A DNA stretch of 37,971 bases, from assembly GCA_035716025.1 (NCBI GenBank), contig DASTKH010000033.1:1-37971 (forward strand), given 5' to 3'. Each line of letters starts with the position of its first letter. The stretch's first letter is position 1. This DNA comes from JADGHE01 sp035716025 (lineage in GTDB: Bacteria; Pseudomonadota; Alphaproteobacteria; Rhizobiales; Xanthobacteraceae). The notes below the pieces were generated by a model. That model saw nothing but the letters and a program-made list of their open reading frames with translations. It had not been told where the DNA came from and made no database searches. Made by a program: the position numbers and the translations under genes. This document shows, one piece after another, positions 23,616-31,737 of the stretch.

Positions 23616-24389
23616 ATGACGGATTGTTGCCCGAACTTTCTGGAATGTGGAACAGGCCCGGCGGCACGGCGCATCGCCGTTCGGGCCCGGCCCGGGGCAA
23701 GTCCCGGGATTTTCTGGCTGGGCGGGTTCCATTCCGACATGCAGGGCACCAAGGCGCGCGCGCTCGATTCATGGGCGGCGGCGAACGGCCGGAGCTGCGT
23801 GCGTTTCGATTACTCGGGGCACGGCGAATCGGAGGGCGCCTTCACCGACGGGACGATCGGCCGCTGGCTCGAAGAGAGCCTTGCGGTGTTCGCGCGGTTC
23901 TGCACGGGGCCCCAGGTCGTCGTGGGTTCGTCGATGGGGGCGTGGCTTGCGCTCCTGCTCAATCGCGCCTTGAGAGAGCGGCCTTTGCCTTCCGCTTCGG
24001 TGGCGGCTCTCGTGTTGATCGCGCCCGCCGTGGACTTCACGGAAGAGCTGATGTGGAAACGCTTCCCCGCCAAGGTGAAGCGCCAAATCGAGAAAACGGG
24101 GGTCTGGCAGCGACCCTCGGCCTATGGCGACGGGGCCTATCCGATCACCCGCGCGCTCATCGAGGAAGGGCGCAACCACATGATGCTCGGGGGGCTGATC
24201 GAGGCGGGCTGCCCCGTGCGCATTCTCCAGGGCGTCAAAGATCCGGACGTGCCGTTCGCTCACGCCATGGAACTCGTGACGCGGCTTGCCCATGACGATG
24301 TCGTCATGACGCTCGTGAAGGATGGCGACCACCGCCTGTCGCGGCCGGAAGATCTCGAACGGCTGATCGCGACGGTGTCCGAGTTCTGA
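23616..24389 (+). CDS. Alpha/beta hydrolase, ABHD10-like (carboxylesterase/thioesterase)
   Basis: A 257-residue single-domain alpha/beta hydrolase. The catalytic triad is readable: nucleophile S106 in the elbow VVGSSMGAW, the acid at D209 or D211 in QGVKDPDVPF, and H239 in KDGDHRLS. The oxyanion region is WLGGFHSDMQGTKA near residue 35, and RFDYSGHGESEG near residue 64 is the family's second landmark. The closest general class is ABHD10, mitochondrial depalmitoylase/esterases with bacterial counterparts. No signal peptide is present. ATG 23616 has no strong Shine-Dalgarno, but family conservation begins soon after it. Its stop is 8 bases from the end of the convergent queG gene. Confidence 0.85.
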   Translation: MTDCCPNFLECGTGPAARRIAVRARPGASPGIFWLGGFHSDMQGTKARALDSWAAANGRSCVRFDYSGHGESEGAFTDGTIGRWLEESLAVFARFCTGPQVVVGSSMGAWLALLLNRALRERPLPSASVAALVLIAPAVDFTEELMWKRFPAKVKRQIEKTGVWQRPSAYGDGAYPITRALIEEGRNHMMLGGLIEAGCPVRILQGVKDPDVPFAHAMELVTRLAHDDVVMTLVKDGDHRLSRPEDLERLIATVSEF

Positions 24390-24397
24390 CTCCTGGT

Positions 24398-25513
24398 CTA
24401 CGGGCCGAGCCACTCCGCGAGCACGGCGGGGTCGGTCTCGCGCGCGCGGCGTGTGTGCGAAAGCTGCGCAAAAGCGTCCGCAGGCAGCAGCCGTCCGAGC
24501 GCCCAGATCGCGGCGCCGCGCACGAGCGGGGAGGGATCGTCGAGCAGGCGGCGGGCCTCCGCCGCGAGCGCGAGATCACCCGAATTGCCGATTGCGACGA
24601 GGACATTGCGGACGAAGCGGTCGCGGCCGATGCGCTTGATCGGCGACTTGCGAAAGAGGGCGCGGAACGCCGCATCGTCGAGGCGCGCGAGCTCCGCCAG
24701 GGGCGGTGCGTCCAGTTCGGGCCGCGCAGAAAGCCGCATGTCGCGCCCCGCGGTCGCGAACTTGTTCCATGGGCACACGGCGAGGCAGTCGTCGCACCCG
24801 TAGATGCGGTTCCCCATCAGCGGGCGCAGGTCGCGCGGGATCGGGCCCTTGTGCTCGATCGTGAGGTACGAGATGCAGCGCCGGGCATCGAGCCGATACG
24901 GCTCGGGGAACGCGGCCGTCGGGCAGCGGTCGAGGCAGGCGCGGCAGGTCCCGCAATGGTCGCGCTCCGCCTCGTCGGGCGGCAGGTCCAGCGTCGTCAT
25001 GACCGCGCCGAGGAAGAGCCACGACCCGAATTGCCGCGACACGAGATTGGTGTGCTTGCCCTGCCAGCCGAGGCCGGCGGCGGCGGCGAGCGGCTTCTCC
25101 ATCAGCGCAGCCGTGTCGACGAAGACCTTCACCTCGCCGCCGGCAAGCGCCACGAGGGAGCGCGCGATCGCTTTCAGCCGCGGCTTGATGATGTCGTGAT
25201 AGTCTTCGCCTTGGGCGTAGACGGAAATCGTCGCCCGATCGGGCCGGCCGAGCGGCGCCAGCGGATCGCGCGCGGGGCCGTAATTCAAGCCCACCATGAG
25301 AACCGAGCGCACATGCGGCCACAGTGCATGCGGGTCTTGGCGCCGCGCGTCCGCCATCCAGTCCATGTCCCCGTGCGCGCCTTCGGCGATGAACCGGCGG
25401 AGGCGGGACGCCGCGTCCGGTACCGCGTCGGGGCGGACCAGCCGCGCGACGTCGAAGCCCTGCGCGGAAGCGGCCTCGCGCAGGGCCGCCTTGATGCCGG
25501 CGGGGTCGGTCAG
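24398..25513 (-). CDS. queG: Epoxyqueuosine reductase
   Basis: This 371-residue cobalamin-dependent, double [4Fe-4S] enzyme reduces epoxyqueuosine to queuosine in tRNA, the last step of the pathway. The first cluster set is CGTCRACLDRCP, a further Cys is in RCISYLTIEHKG, and the second set is GCDDCLAVCPWNKF. The C-terminus (NSGDLALAAEARRLLDDPSP onward) is HEAT-like. No ATG, GTG or TTG lies near the family start. The frame reaches GTG 25639, but that would overlap the GST gene by 130 bases and add an Arg-rich leader. A CTG at 25513 gives LTDPAGIKAALREAA, which aligns with normal starts and overlaps the GST stop as CTGA. Start uncertain; the product is sure. Confidence 0.9.
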   Translation of the reverse strand: MTDPAGIKAALREAASAQGFDVARLVRPDAVPDAASRLRRFIAEGAHGDMDWMADARRQDPHALWPHVRSVLMVGLNYGPARDPLAPLGRPDRATISVYAQGEDYHDIIKPRLKAIARSLVALAGGEVKVFVDTAALMEKPLAAAAGLGWQGKHTNLVSRQFGSWLFLGAVMTTLDLPPDEAERDHCGTCRACLDRCPTAAFPEPYRLDARRCISYLTIEHKGPIPRDLRPLMGNRIYGCDDCLAVCPWNKFATAGRDMRLSARPELDAPPLAELARLDDAAFRALFRKSPIKRIGRDRFVRNVLVAIGNSGDLALAAEARRLLDDPSPLVRGAAIWALGRLLPADAFAQLSHTRRARETDPAVLAEWLGP

Positions 25514-26202
25514 AAGTCGAGATCGGCGTAGCTCGCCGCCGGCGGCACGCCCGGTATCTCTTCGGCGAGCAGCGGCCGGAACGCCGGCCGCGACTTCACG
25601 CGGGCGTACCAGTGTTTGGCGGCTTCGTTCTCGCTCCACGGCACATCGCCCAGATAGTCGGCCACCGAGACATGGGCGGCGGCCGCCAGATCGGCATAGG
25701 TCAGGCGATCGCCCGCGAGCCAGTGCCGGTTGCTGATCAGCCAGCCGATATAGGCAAGATGATAGCGGATATTGTCGCGCGCCACCCGCAACGCGGTGGT
25801 GTCGGGCGGGCCGCCGCCCTTGTCCGGCGGCATATGGCGCCGATAGACGCGTTCCGTCACCAGCGGTTCACTGACCTCGGCGAAAAATTTGTCGTTGAAC
25901 CAGCTCGAGAGGCGCCGCACTTCGACGCGGGCCGCGGGATCTTCGGGGAGCAGGCGGTGCGTGCCGAGCGCCAGGCCCCGGGTTTCGTCGAGATACTCCG
26001 CCACCACGGCCGCGCCGGCGACCGGGGGACCCGCTTCCTCGACCAGCACCGGCGTGGTACCGGCCGGATTGAGCATCAGGAATTCCTCGCGCCTTTCCCA
26101 GACGCGCTCCTCGACGAGATGCACAAGGGCCCCGAGCTCTCCGAGCGCGAGCCGGACGAATCGCGAGTGCGGACAAAACGGATGATGGAACAAGGTGATC
26201 AT
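25510..26202 (-). CDS. Glutathione S-transferase family protein
   Basis: A 230-residue GST. The N-terminal thioredoxin-like domain (1-78) begins MITLFHHPFCPHSRFVRLAL, with a CPHS active-site stretch, then NPAGTTPVLVEE with the conserved cis-Pro. The C-terminal helical domain contains WLAGDRLTYADLAAAAHVS, the typical N-capping box. It ends IPGVPPAASYADLDF. ATG 26202 is chosen because the domain starts exactly there; the frame stays open to 26877, but that is an antisense shadow of the uppP gene. Its stop touches the queG start, so the two are likely co-transcribed. Substrate unknown; stringent-starvation-type and maleylacetoacetate-type GSTs look similar. Confidence 0.88.
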   Translation of the reverse strand: MITLFHHPFCPHSRFVRLALGELGALVHLVEERVWERREEFLMLNPAGTTPVLVEEAGPPVAGAAVVAEYLDETRGLALGTHRLLPEDPAARVEVRRLSSWFNDKFFAEVSEPLVTERVYRRHMPPDKGGGPPDTTALRVARDNIRYHLAYIGWLISNRHWLAGDRLTYADLAAAAHVSVADYLGDVPWSENEAAKHWYARVKSRPAFRPLLAEEIPGVPPAASYADLDF

Positions 26203-26463
26203 GGATGTCGCCGAAGCGGGCATGATCCCAGAATTCGGTCCGGGGCGCATCCGTATAGAAAGACCGGCCTCGGTCAGCAACCTCATGCCGCGCTCCTGAA
26301 ATCCGATCCGCATAGGCCCCCCTTGGGCCGGATATTTGCGGCATAGGGTTGCCAATCCGTTGCCGTCGCCTCCCCGCTGCGCCAGTAATGCCGGGCCGCC
26401 GGCGTTCGATTCTCCTCCCGATCGTGCGAAGCGGCGCTTTGTCCTGCCATCCGGAGCCCTCCC

Positions 26464-27270
26464 ATGATTGCCGATCTCGTCAGGGCCACGCTGTTGGGCC
26501 TTCTCGAAGGGCTGACCGAGTTCCTTCCGGTTTCCTCGACGGGCCACCTGCTGCTGCTCGGCCATTTTTTCGGGTTCACGGACGACGATTTCGGAAAGAC
26601 CTTCGTGGTCCTGATCCAGCTCGGCGCCATTCTTGCGGTCACGTCCGTCTACTTCGTGCGCCTTTGGCGTATTGCGCTCGCGCTGCCGACCGATCCGGAG
26701 GCCAGGCGATTTGTCATCGGCGTCTTGATCGCCTTTCTCCCGGCCGCGGCGATCGGCGCCGCGCTTCACGGCTTCATCAAGGGCGTGCTGTTCAATGCCT
26801 GGATCGTTTGCGCGACTTTGATCGTCGGCGGCCTGGTGCTGCTGTGGGTCGACCGGCTGGAGTTCTCGCCTCGTCACCGCGATGCCACCCGCTTTCCCCT
26901 CGGGATGTATCTCGGCATCGGGGTGGCGCAGTGCTTCGCGATGATTCCGGGGGTGTCACGCTCGGGCGCGACGATCGTCTCGGCGATGCTGTTCGGCGCC
27001 GACAAGCGCTCGGCCGCCGAGTTTTCCTTTTTTCTCGCGATCCCCACCATGGCGGGGGCTTTCGCCTATGACCTCTACAAGAACTGGGCGACGATGGACG
27101 GTGCCAATACCGCCATCGTCGCGGTCGGCTTCCTCACCTCGCTCGTGGCCGGCTGGTTCGTGGTCCGCTCGCTGCTCGCCTATGTGTCGCAGCACGGCTT
27201 CGCGCTGTTCGCCTGGTGGCGCATTCTGGTCGGAGCCTTGGGCTTGATCGGCCTCGCGCTCTCGGGCTGA
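26464..27270 (+). CDS. uppP: Undecaprenyl-diphosphatase
   Basis: This 268-residue inner-membrane protein removes a phosphate from undecaprenyl pyrophosphate, recycling the lipid carrier for peptidoglycan and O-antigen. The two active-site motifs are present: E15, E19, S25 and H28 in LEGLTEFLPVSSTGH, and R166 in PGVSRSGATI. Seven to eight hydrophobic segments follow. The start ATG at 26464 has GGAG nine bases upstream. The roughly 260 bases upstream, shared with the divergent GST gene, hold no other gene that I can see, only a short GGCCC/GGGCC inverted repeat near 26316. Overexpression of this family gives bacitracin resistance, hence the old name bacA. Confidence 0.96.
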   Translation: MIADLVRATLLGLLEGLTEFLPVSSTGHLLLLGHFFGFTDDDFGKTFVVLIQLGAILAVTSVYFVRLWRIALALPTDPEARRFVIGVLIAFLPAAAIGAALHGFIKGVLFNAWIVCATLIVGGLVLLWVDRLEFSPRHRDATRFPLGMYLGIGVAQCFAMIPGVSRSGATIVSAMLFGADKRSAAEFSFFLAIPTMAGAFAYDLYKNWATMDGANTAIVAVGFLTSLVAGWFVVRSLLAYVSQHGFALFAWWRILVGALGLIGLALSG

Positions 27271-27287
27271 CGGCGCGGGCGCGTCAG
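27267..27287. terminator. Short hairpin spanning both stop codons of convergent uppP and the NDUFA9-like gene
   Basis: CTGACG (27267-27272) pairs with CGTCAG (27282-27287) over nine GC-rich bases. Both stop codons sit in the arms, so the 13-base intergenic gap is itself the loop. A compact bidirectional terminator is possible. Confidence 0.35.
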
Positions 27288-28252
27288 GCAAGCCTCCGGC
27301 TGAACTCTCCGGCCTTGCGGAACCGCCAGAGATAGGCGGGCACGACGGCCGCCATGCCGGTCGCGTCGATCCCGAGCCCCTGCAGCGTGCGCGCCTGCTT
27401 GTCGGCCTCTTCGGAGACGACGTTGTCCTGCCGCAGCAGGGTCACCTGGTCGGGGGTGAGCGGCGGCTTGGGGAGGAATTGCAGGAAGGCGGCCATGAAC
27501 TTTGCCAGTCCGAAGGGCACGGGCAGGAGCAGGCGTCGCCGCTGGACCGTCGCTAGCATGAATTCCATCAGCTCCCGGAAGGTCTTCACGTCGGGGCCGC
27601 CGAGCTCGTAAACCGTTCCCGCCCGGGCTCCACCCTCGGCCGCCCGCGCGAAGGCCTCGGCGACGTCGCCCACGAACACCGGCTGGAAGCGAGTCTGCCC
27701 GCCTCCGATCAGCGGCAGAACGGGTGAAACGCGGGCGAGCGCCGCAAAACGGTTGAAGAAAGCATCCTCCGGCCCGAACACGATGGACGGGCGCATCACC
27801 ACGGCGCGGGCGAGCTCCAGCGCAGCCGCCTCGCCCTCGGCCTTGCTGCGTGCATAGGCCGAGGCCGCGTGCGGGTCGGCCCCGATCGCCGAGCCGTGGA
27901 CCAGCCGGGCGCCGGCTGCCGCCGCGGCGCGGGCGACGGTGCGCGCGCCGTCGGCCTGGACGGTTGAGAAAGACTGGCGCCCGCGCTCGAAGAGAATGCC
28001 GACGAGATTGATGACGACCGCGGCATCCCGGACGGCGGCCTCCACGGAATCCGGATAGCGGAGATTGGCCTGCACGGCATGGATCTGCCCCACCCGGCCG
28101 AGCGGCTGCAGATGGCCGGCAAGATCGGGCCGGCGCACGGCCACGCGGATCCGGAAATCCCGCCGGGCGAGAGCCCGGACCACATGGCGGCCGATGAAAC
28201 CCGAGCCGCCGAACACCGTAACGAGCGTGTCGAGATTGGGCCGCCTGGTCAT
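27284..28252 (-). CDS. NAD(P)-binding protein, complex I NDUFA9-subunit family
   Basis: A 322-residue atypical/extended SDR. LVTVFGGSGFIGRHVVRAL (about 10-28) is the dinucleotide motif, followed by RVAVRRPDLAGHL and VVINLVGILFE. YARSKAEGEAA holds the YxxxK pair, and MRPSIVFGPEDAFFNRFA is diagnostic of the NDUFA9-like group. In mitochondria the homologue is an accessory subunit of respiratory complex I; in alphaproteobacteria the protein is common but its role is less clear (complex I assembly or quinone-linked). ATG 28252 is the family start; the frame continues upstream through the tRNA gene, which cannot be coding. Confidence 0.88.
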   Translation of the reverse strand: MTRRPNLDTLVTVFGGSGFIGRHVVRALARRDFRIRVAVRRPDLAGHLQPLGRVGQIHAVQANLRYPDSVEAAVRDAAVVINLVGILFERGRQSFSTVQADGARTVARAAAAAGARLVHGSAIGADPHAASAYARSKAEGEAAALELARAVVMRPSIVFGPEDAFFNRFAALARVSPVLPLIGGGQTRFQPVFVGDVAEAFARAAEGGARAGTVYELGGPDVKTFRELMEFMLATVQRRRLLLPVPFGLAKFMAAFLQFLPKPPLTPDQVTLLRQDNVVSEEADKQARTLQGLGIDATGMAAVVPAYLWRFRKAGEFSRRLA

Positions 28253-28369
28253 GGGGTAAGAAGTGCCTTCGTGCCTCTGCGGCGCGGCGGGGCCGCGCTT
28301 TGCCGGCATCGGGTTACTCGATCGCCGGCAGCCTGTACAGGCCGTCCGGCGCGGCGCCAGCGCCGTCCG

Positions 28370-28398
28370 TTGACAAAAGCGGAGCCGCGCTCCTATCT
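28370..28398 (+). promoter_or_regulatory. tRNA-Leu promoter
   Basis: A perfect -35 TTGACA (28370-28375), 17 bases, then CTATCT (28393-28398), one base from the CTATAT form of -10 used by many alphaproteobacterial stable-RNA promoters. The tRNA begins 12 bases further on. Confidence 0.75.
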
Positions 28399-28409
28399 GT
28401 CGATGCCGT

Positions 28410-28494
28410 GCCCAGGTGGCGGAATTGGTAGACGCGCTGGTTTCAGGTACCAGTGGTGAAAGCCGTGGAGGTTCGAGTCCTCTCCTGGGCACCA
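28410..28494 (+). tRNA. tRNA-Leu (anticodon CAG)
   Basis: An 85-base class II tRNA. The acceptor arms GCCCAGG (28410-28416) and CCTGGGC (28484-28490) pair fully, and A plus an encoded CCA follow at 28491-28494. The anticodon stem CTGGT/ACCAG encloses the loop TTCAGGT, with anticodon CAG at 28444-28446 decoding CTG, the major leucine codon in high-GC genomes. A variable arm lies between the anticodon and T arms, and GGTTCGAGTCC is the T arm/loop. Confidence 0.97.
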
Positions 28495-28649
28495 GACCTC
28501 CGAAGCCTGTCTCCGCCACGCGCCAAGGCCTTTCGGCCCTCCCCGTTCGCTCTGCCGCGCCCGTGCCCCCGCCCTCCCGGCCCTGCGACGCCGTCGCCTC
28601 GCTTGCGGCATTTCCGCTATCATGCGGCGAGTCGATTTGGAGCCTCTTG

Positions 28650-29264
28650 ATGACCATCCGCCTGCACCGGGGCGATCTGCCGGACCTTTCCGCCTATCGC
28701 GGCGCGGTCGCCGTGGACACCGAAACGATGGGGCTCGACCCGCATCGCGACCGGCTTTGCGTCGTTCAGCTCTCGCCCGGCGACGGCTCCGCCGATATCG
28801 TGCAAATCCCGCGCGGGACGCGCTCGGCGCCCAACCTGCAGCGGCTGCTCGCCGACCGCAGCGTGCTGAAAATTTTCCATTTCGCGCGTTTCGATCTCGC
28901 CGCTCTGTTCAGCGCCTTCGGCGTGATGGCGGAGCCCGTCTATTGCACCAAGATCGCCTCGCGACTGACCCGCACCTACACCGACAAGCACGGCCTCAAG
29001 GATCTCGCCAAAGAGCTGCTCGGGGTCGATCTGTCCAAGCAGCAACAATTGTCCGATTGGGGGGCCGAGGAACTCACGGAAGCGCAGACCGCCTATGCCG
29101 CCTCCGACGTCTTGCATCTTCACGCCCTCAAGGAGAAGCTCGATCACCTGCTCGTCCGGGAGGGACGGGAGACGCTGGCTGAGGCCTGTTTTCGGTTCCT
29201 GCCGCATCGGGCGCTTCTCGACCTCTCCGGGTGGGCGGAGGAGGACATCTTTTCCCATTCCTGA
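28650..29264 (+). CDS. Ribonuclease D-like 3'-5' exonuclease
   Basis: A 204-residue DEDDy exonuclease domain alone, lacking the HRDC domains of full-length RNase D (about 375 residues), as in the short alphaproteobacterial form. The metal-binding acids are in AVDTETMGL (Asp and Glu), HFARFDLAAL (Asp) and YAASDVLHL (Y-x3-D). Likely work is 3' trimming of tRNAs and other small RNAs; its position right after tRNA-Leu fits but may be chance. ATG 28650 has GGAG seven bases upstream; the open frame from 28416 passes through the tRNA and is rejected. Confidence 0.9.
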   Translation: MTIRLHRGDLPDLSAYRGAVAVDTETMGLDPHRDRLCVVQLSPGDGSADIVQIPRGTRSAPNLQRLLADRSVLKIFHFARFDLAALFSAFGVMAEPVYCTKIASRLTRTYTDKHGLKDLAKELLGVDLSKQQQLSDWGAEELTEAQTAYAASDVLHLHALKEKLDHLLVREGRETLAEACFRFLPHRALLDLSGWAEEDIFSHS

Positions 29265-29353
29265 CCTTCGCCGTAGGGCAGCCATATTCGGCAGCGACCG
29301 TCATGACCTTGGAGCGGTCCCCGTCCTGCCGGCCGCGAGCAGCACAGGCACCG

Positions 29354-30043
29354 ATGCGCGAAACCGTCTCCTATGATGATGACCGCGGGTGGCGCGCGGA
29401 CGATCGCGCCGAACGGGGCCCGGCCTTTCGGCGCGCGCAGCGGCACAGCCGGCTCGTGCGGTGGCTGCGCTGGGGAATCCCGATTGCGGCGCTCGCCGGA
29501 ATCGTGCTGAACGCCCTGGGGGGCTGGATCGCGGGCCAAGCGCTCAATCTGCCCGCTATGGGGCCGCTTGCGGTATCGGGCAGCAAAGTCACGATGGACC
29601 GGCCGCGGCTGGCGGGGTACACGCGTGACGGGCGCGCTTACGAAATCCATGCCGAAAGCGCCGACCAGGACATGAGAAAACCGCAGGTCATCGGATTGAA
29701 CGCCGTTCGGACCAAGCTGCAATTGCGGGACGGCCGGACCGTGACGATCTCGGCCGAAACGGGCACCTATGACACGAAGCGGGAAGTGGTGGCGTTGCAG
29801 AAGAACGTGATTTGCGTCGCTTCGGACGGAACCGAGATGCGGCTGGCCGAAGCCGTCGTCGATGTCCGCAGCGGGCATGTCGTGTCTCGCCAGCCGGTCG
29901 AGGTCGTGCAGCCCCGCGCCCGCATCGTTGCCAACAGCATGGAGGTGGCGGAAAACGGGGCCGTGGTCGTTTTTCAAGGCGGCGTGAAGTTCACCGCCAC
30001 CGATCCCGGTGAAACGTCCGCCGCCGCTCGGGGCAGCCCATGA
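29354..30043 (+). CDS. lptC: LPS export ABC transporter periplasmic protein LptC
   Basis: A 229-residue bitopic inner-membrane protein of the Lpt bridge. The cytosolic head is rich in charged residues, one membrane segment follows (WLRWGIPIAALAGIVLNALG, about 37-56), and the rest is a periplasmic beta-jellyroll (LptC/OstA-like) with GTYDTKREVVALQKNV as a typical strand pair. It takes LPS from LptBFG and passes it to LptA. The start is uncertain: ATG 29354 (MRETVSYDDD) is preferred, while ATG 29303 would add 17 residues. Its TGA overlaps the lptA ATG (ATGA at 30040-30043). Confidence 0.88.
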   Translation: MRETVSYDDDRGWRADDRAERGPAFRRAQRHSRLVRWLRWGIPIAALAGIVLNALGGWIAGQALNLPAMGPLAVSGSKVTMDRPRLAGYTRDGRAYEIHAESADQDMRKPQVIGLNAVRTKLQLRDGRTVTISAETGTYDTKREVVALQKNVICVASDGTEMRLAEAVVDVRSGHVVSRQPVEVVQPRARIVANSMEVAENGAVVVFQGGVKFTATDPGETSAAARGSP

Positions 30044-30690
30044 TTTTCCGGCGCATGAAGACCGACACCATCTCCGCCGCGATGCTGGCGGCGGCGCTTG
30101 CGTTCGTTCCCGCGGGCGCCGGAGCCCAGAAAGCCGGCGGTGGCGGCGGCGTCCAGAGCCTGTCCAAAGGCAGCAAGGGCCCGATCAAGATCCAATCCGA
30201 CAGTCTGGAACTGCGGGACAAGGACAAGACCGCAACCTTCATCGACAATGTGAAGCTTATCCAGGACGACACGACGATCGAATGCAAGGTTCTGGTCGTC
30301 CACTACGAAGATGATCCCTCGAAGCCCAACACCGGCAACAACAACAACCGATCGCGCGCCCCGCGCTTCGGCCAGGGCGGCGATCAGCAGATCTCGCGCG
30401 TGGAGGCGAAAGGTGGCGTCGTTCTGACGCAGAAGGACCAGGTCGCCACCGGCGACTACGGCGTCTATGACGTGAAAGCGAACACCTTCGTGATGACCGG
30501 AAACGTGGTCCTCACGCAAGGGCCGAATGTGGTCCGGGGCGAACGGCTGTGGGTCGATCTGAACACGAACGTGTCCCGGATCGAATCGGCCAAGAGTGGG
30601 GCGGGGCGAGTGCAGGGCCTCTTCCACCCGAATGCCGCCGAGAAGGACAGGCCGAAGCCTTCTCCGCCCCGGCCTCTGCGATCGAATTAA
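30040..30690 (+). CDS. lptA: LPS transport periplasmic protein LptA
   Basis: This 216-residue exported jellyroll protein carries LPS across the periplasm. Residues 1-29 form a Sec signal peptide ending FVPAGAGAQ. The OstA-type fold is recognisable in PIKIQSDSLELRDKDKTATF and GNVVLTQGPNVVRGERLWVD. Between the strands is a polar, Asn-rich loop (NTGNNNNRSRAPRFGQGGDQ, about 97-116), longer than in enterobacterial LptA. Translation is coupled to lptC through the ATGA overlap. lptB follows after 84 bases. Confidence 0.92.
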   Translation: MIFRRMKTDTISAAMLAAALAFVPAGAGAQKAGGGGGVQSLSKGSKGPIKIQSDSLELRDKDKTATFIDNVKLIQDDTTIECKVLVVHYEDDPSKPNTGNNNNRSRAPRFGQGGDQQISRVEAKGGVVLTQKDQVATGDYGVYDVKANTFVMTGNVVLTQGPNVVRGERLWVDLNTNVSRIESAKSGAGRVQGLFHPNAAEKDRPKPSPPRPLRSN

Positions 30691-30774
30691 GCGCAGCAGG
30701 CGCGATTTGATCATGACGATCTCGAAATCCCGCAGTCGCGTGCGAATTCTCCCCAACCATCCGGTGACAGTTTG

Positions 30775-31647
30775 ATGTTGATGCGGCGCTCCAACATCCG
30801 CACCTTGGCGGCCGATTCCTTCGATGCGGCGGATTTCCCGGTCGCGAAGACTCGGCGCAACGGATGGTTCACGCGCCGCGCGCGGCGCGGGGCGTTTTCG
30901 CCGGGCGCCGACTATGACGAGGACCTCGGCTATCTTGCGGTCTATGGCGTCGAGAAAAGCTTTGCCCGCCGCAAAGTGGTGGACGGCGCAAGCCTCTATG
31001 TCAGGCGCGGCGAGGCCGTCGGCCTGCTCGGTCCGAACGGAGCCGGCAAGACCACGATCTTCTACATGATTACCGGACTCATCGGCGCCGATCGCGGCCG
31101 TATCGAACTCGGGGGCCACGACATCACGGGCCTGCCGATGTATCAGCGCGCACGCCTCGGCATCAGCTATCTCCCCCAGGAGGCGTCGATTTTCCGCGGC
31201 CTCAATGTCGAGGACAATATCCGCGCCGTGCTGGAGACGGCGGAGCCCGATCGCCGCAAACGCGCAGCCGAGCTCGAGGCGCTTCTCGACGAGTTCAACA
31301 TCAAGAGATTGCGCAAGACGCCTTCGATCGCGCTCTCGGGCGGCGAGCGGCGCAGGGTCGAGATCGCCCGCGCCCTGGCCACAAAGCCGGCTTTCATGCT
31401 GCTTGACGAACCCTTTGCGGGCATCGACCCGATTGCGGTGGGCGACATCCAGGCGCTCGTCCGCCATCTGACGGAGCGGGGAATCGGCGTGCTCATCACC
31501 GACCACAACGTGCGCGAGACGCTCGGCCTCACCGACCGGGCCTATATCATCTATTCGGGCCGCGTATTGATGGAGGGGACCCCCGAGGACATCGTTAACA
31601 ACCCCGACGTGCGGCGGCTCTATCTTGGGGAGGAATTCCGCCTCTAG
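30775..31647 (+). CDS. lptB: LPS export ABC transporter ATP-binding protein LptB
   Basis: This cytosolic ATPase of the LptBFG exporter has 290 residues from ATG 30775. Walker A is GPNGAGKTT (86-93), LSGGERRRVEIARAL is the signature, and LLDEPFAGIDP is Walker B, with the switch His in ITDHNVRE. The core is about 240 residues in most bacteria; here about 50 charged residues precede the ABC domain (RRNGWFTRRARRGAF). ATG 30781, TTG 30772 and further downstream starts are alternatives, but none near the domain has a better Shine-Dalgarno. lptF and lptG are not in this window, as is normal. Confidence 0.94.
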   Translation: MLMRRSNIRTLAADSFDAADFPVAKTRRNGWFTRRARRGAFSPGADYDEDLGYLAVYGVEKSFARRKVVDGASLYVRRGEAVGLLGPNGAGKTTIFYMITGLIGADRGRIELGGHDITGLPMYQRARLGISYLPQEASIFRGLNVEDNIRAVLETAEPDRRKRAAELEALLDEFNIKRLRKTPSIALSGGERRRVEIARALATKPAFMLLDEPFAGIDPIAVGDIQALVRHLTERGIGVLITDHNVRETLGLTDRAYIIYSGRVLMEGTPEDIVNNPDVRRLYLGEEFRL

Positions 31648-31737
31648 GGGCTGCGCCGGCGGTCGACTTCGGCCTTGCTACATGCAATAATTGTGCCGAT
31701 TTGGTCTCTCTGTCGCGCAGCGGATCACCGACCGACA

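Noticed and set aside
28416..28649. Upstream extension of the RNase D-like frame
   Set aside because: It runs through tRNA-Leu; the domain starts at ATG 28650 with its own ribosome-binding site.
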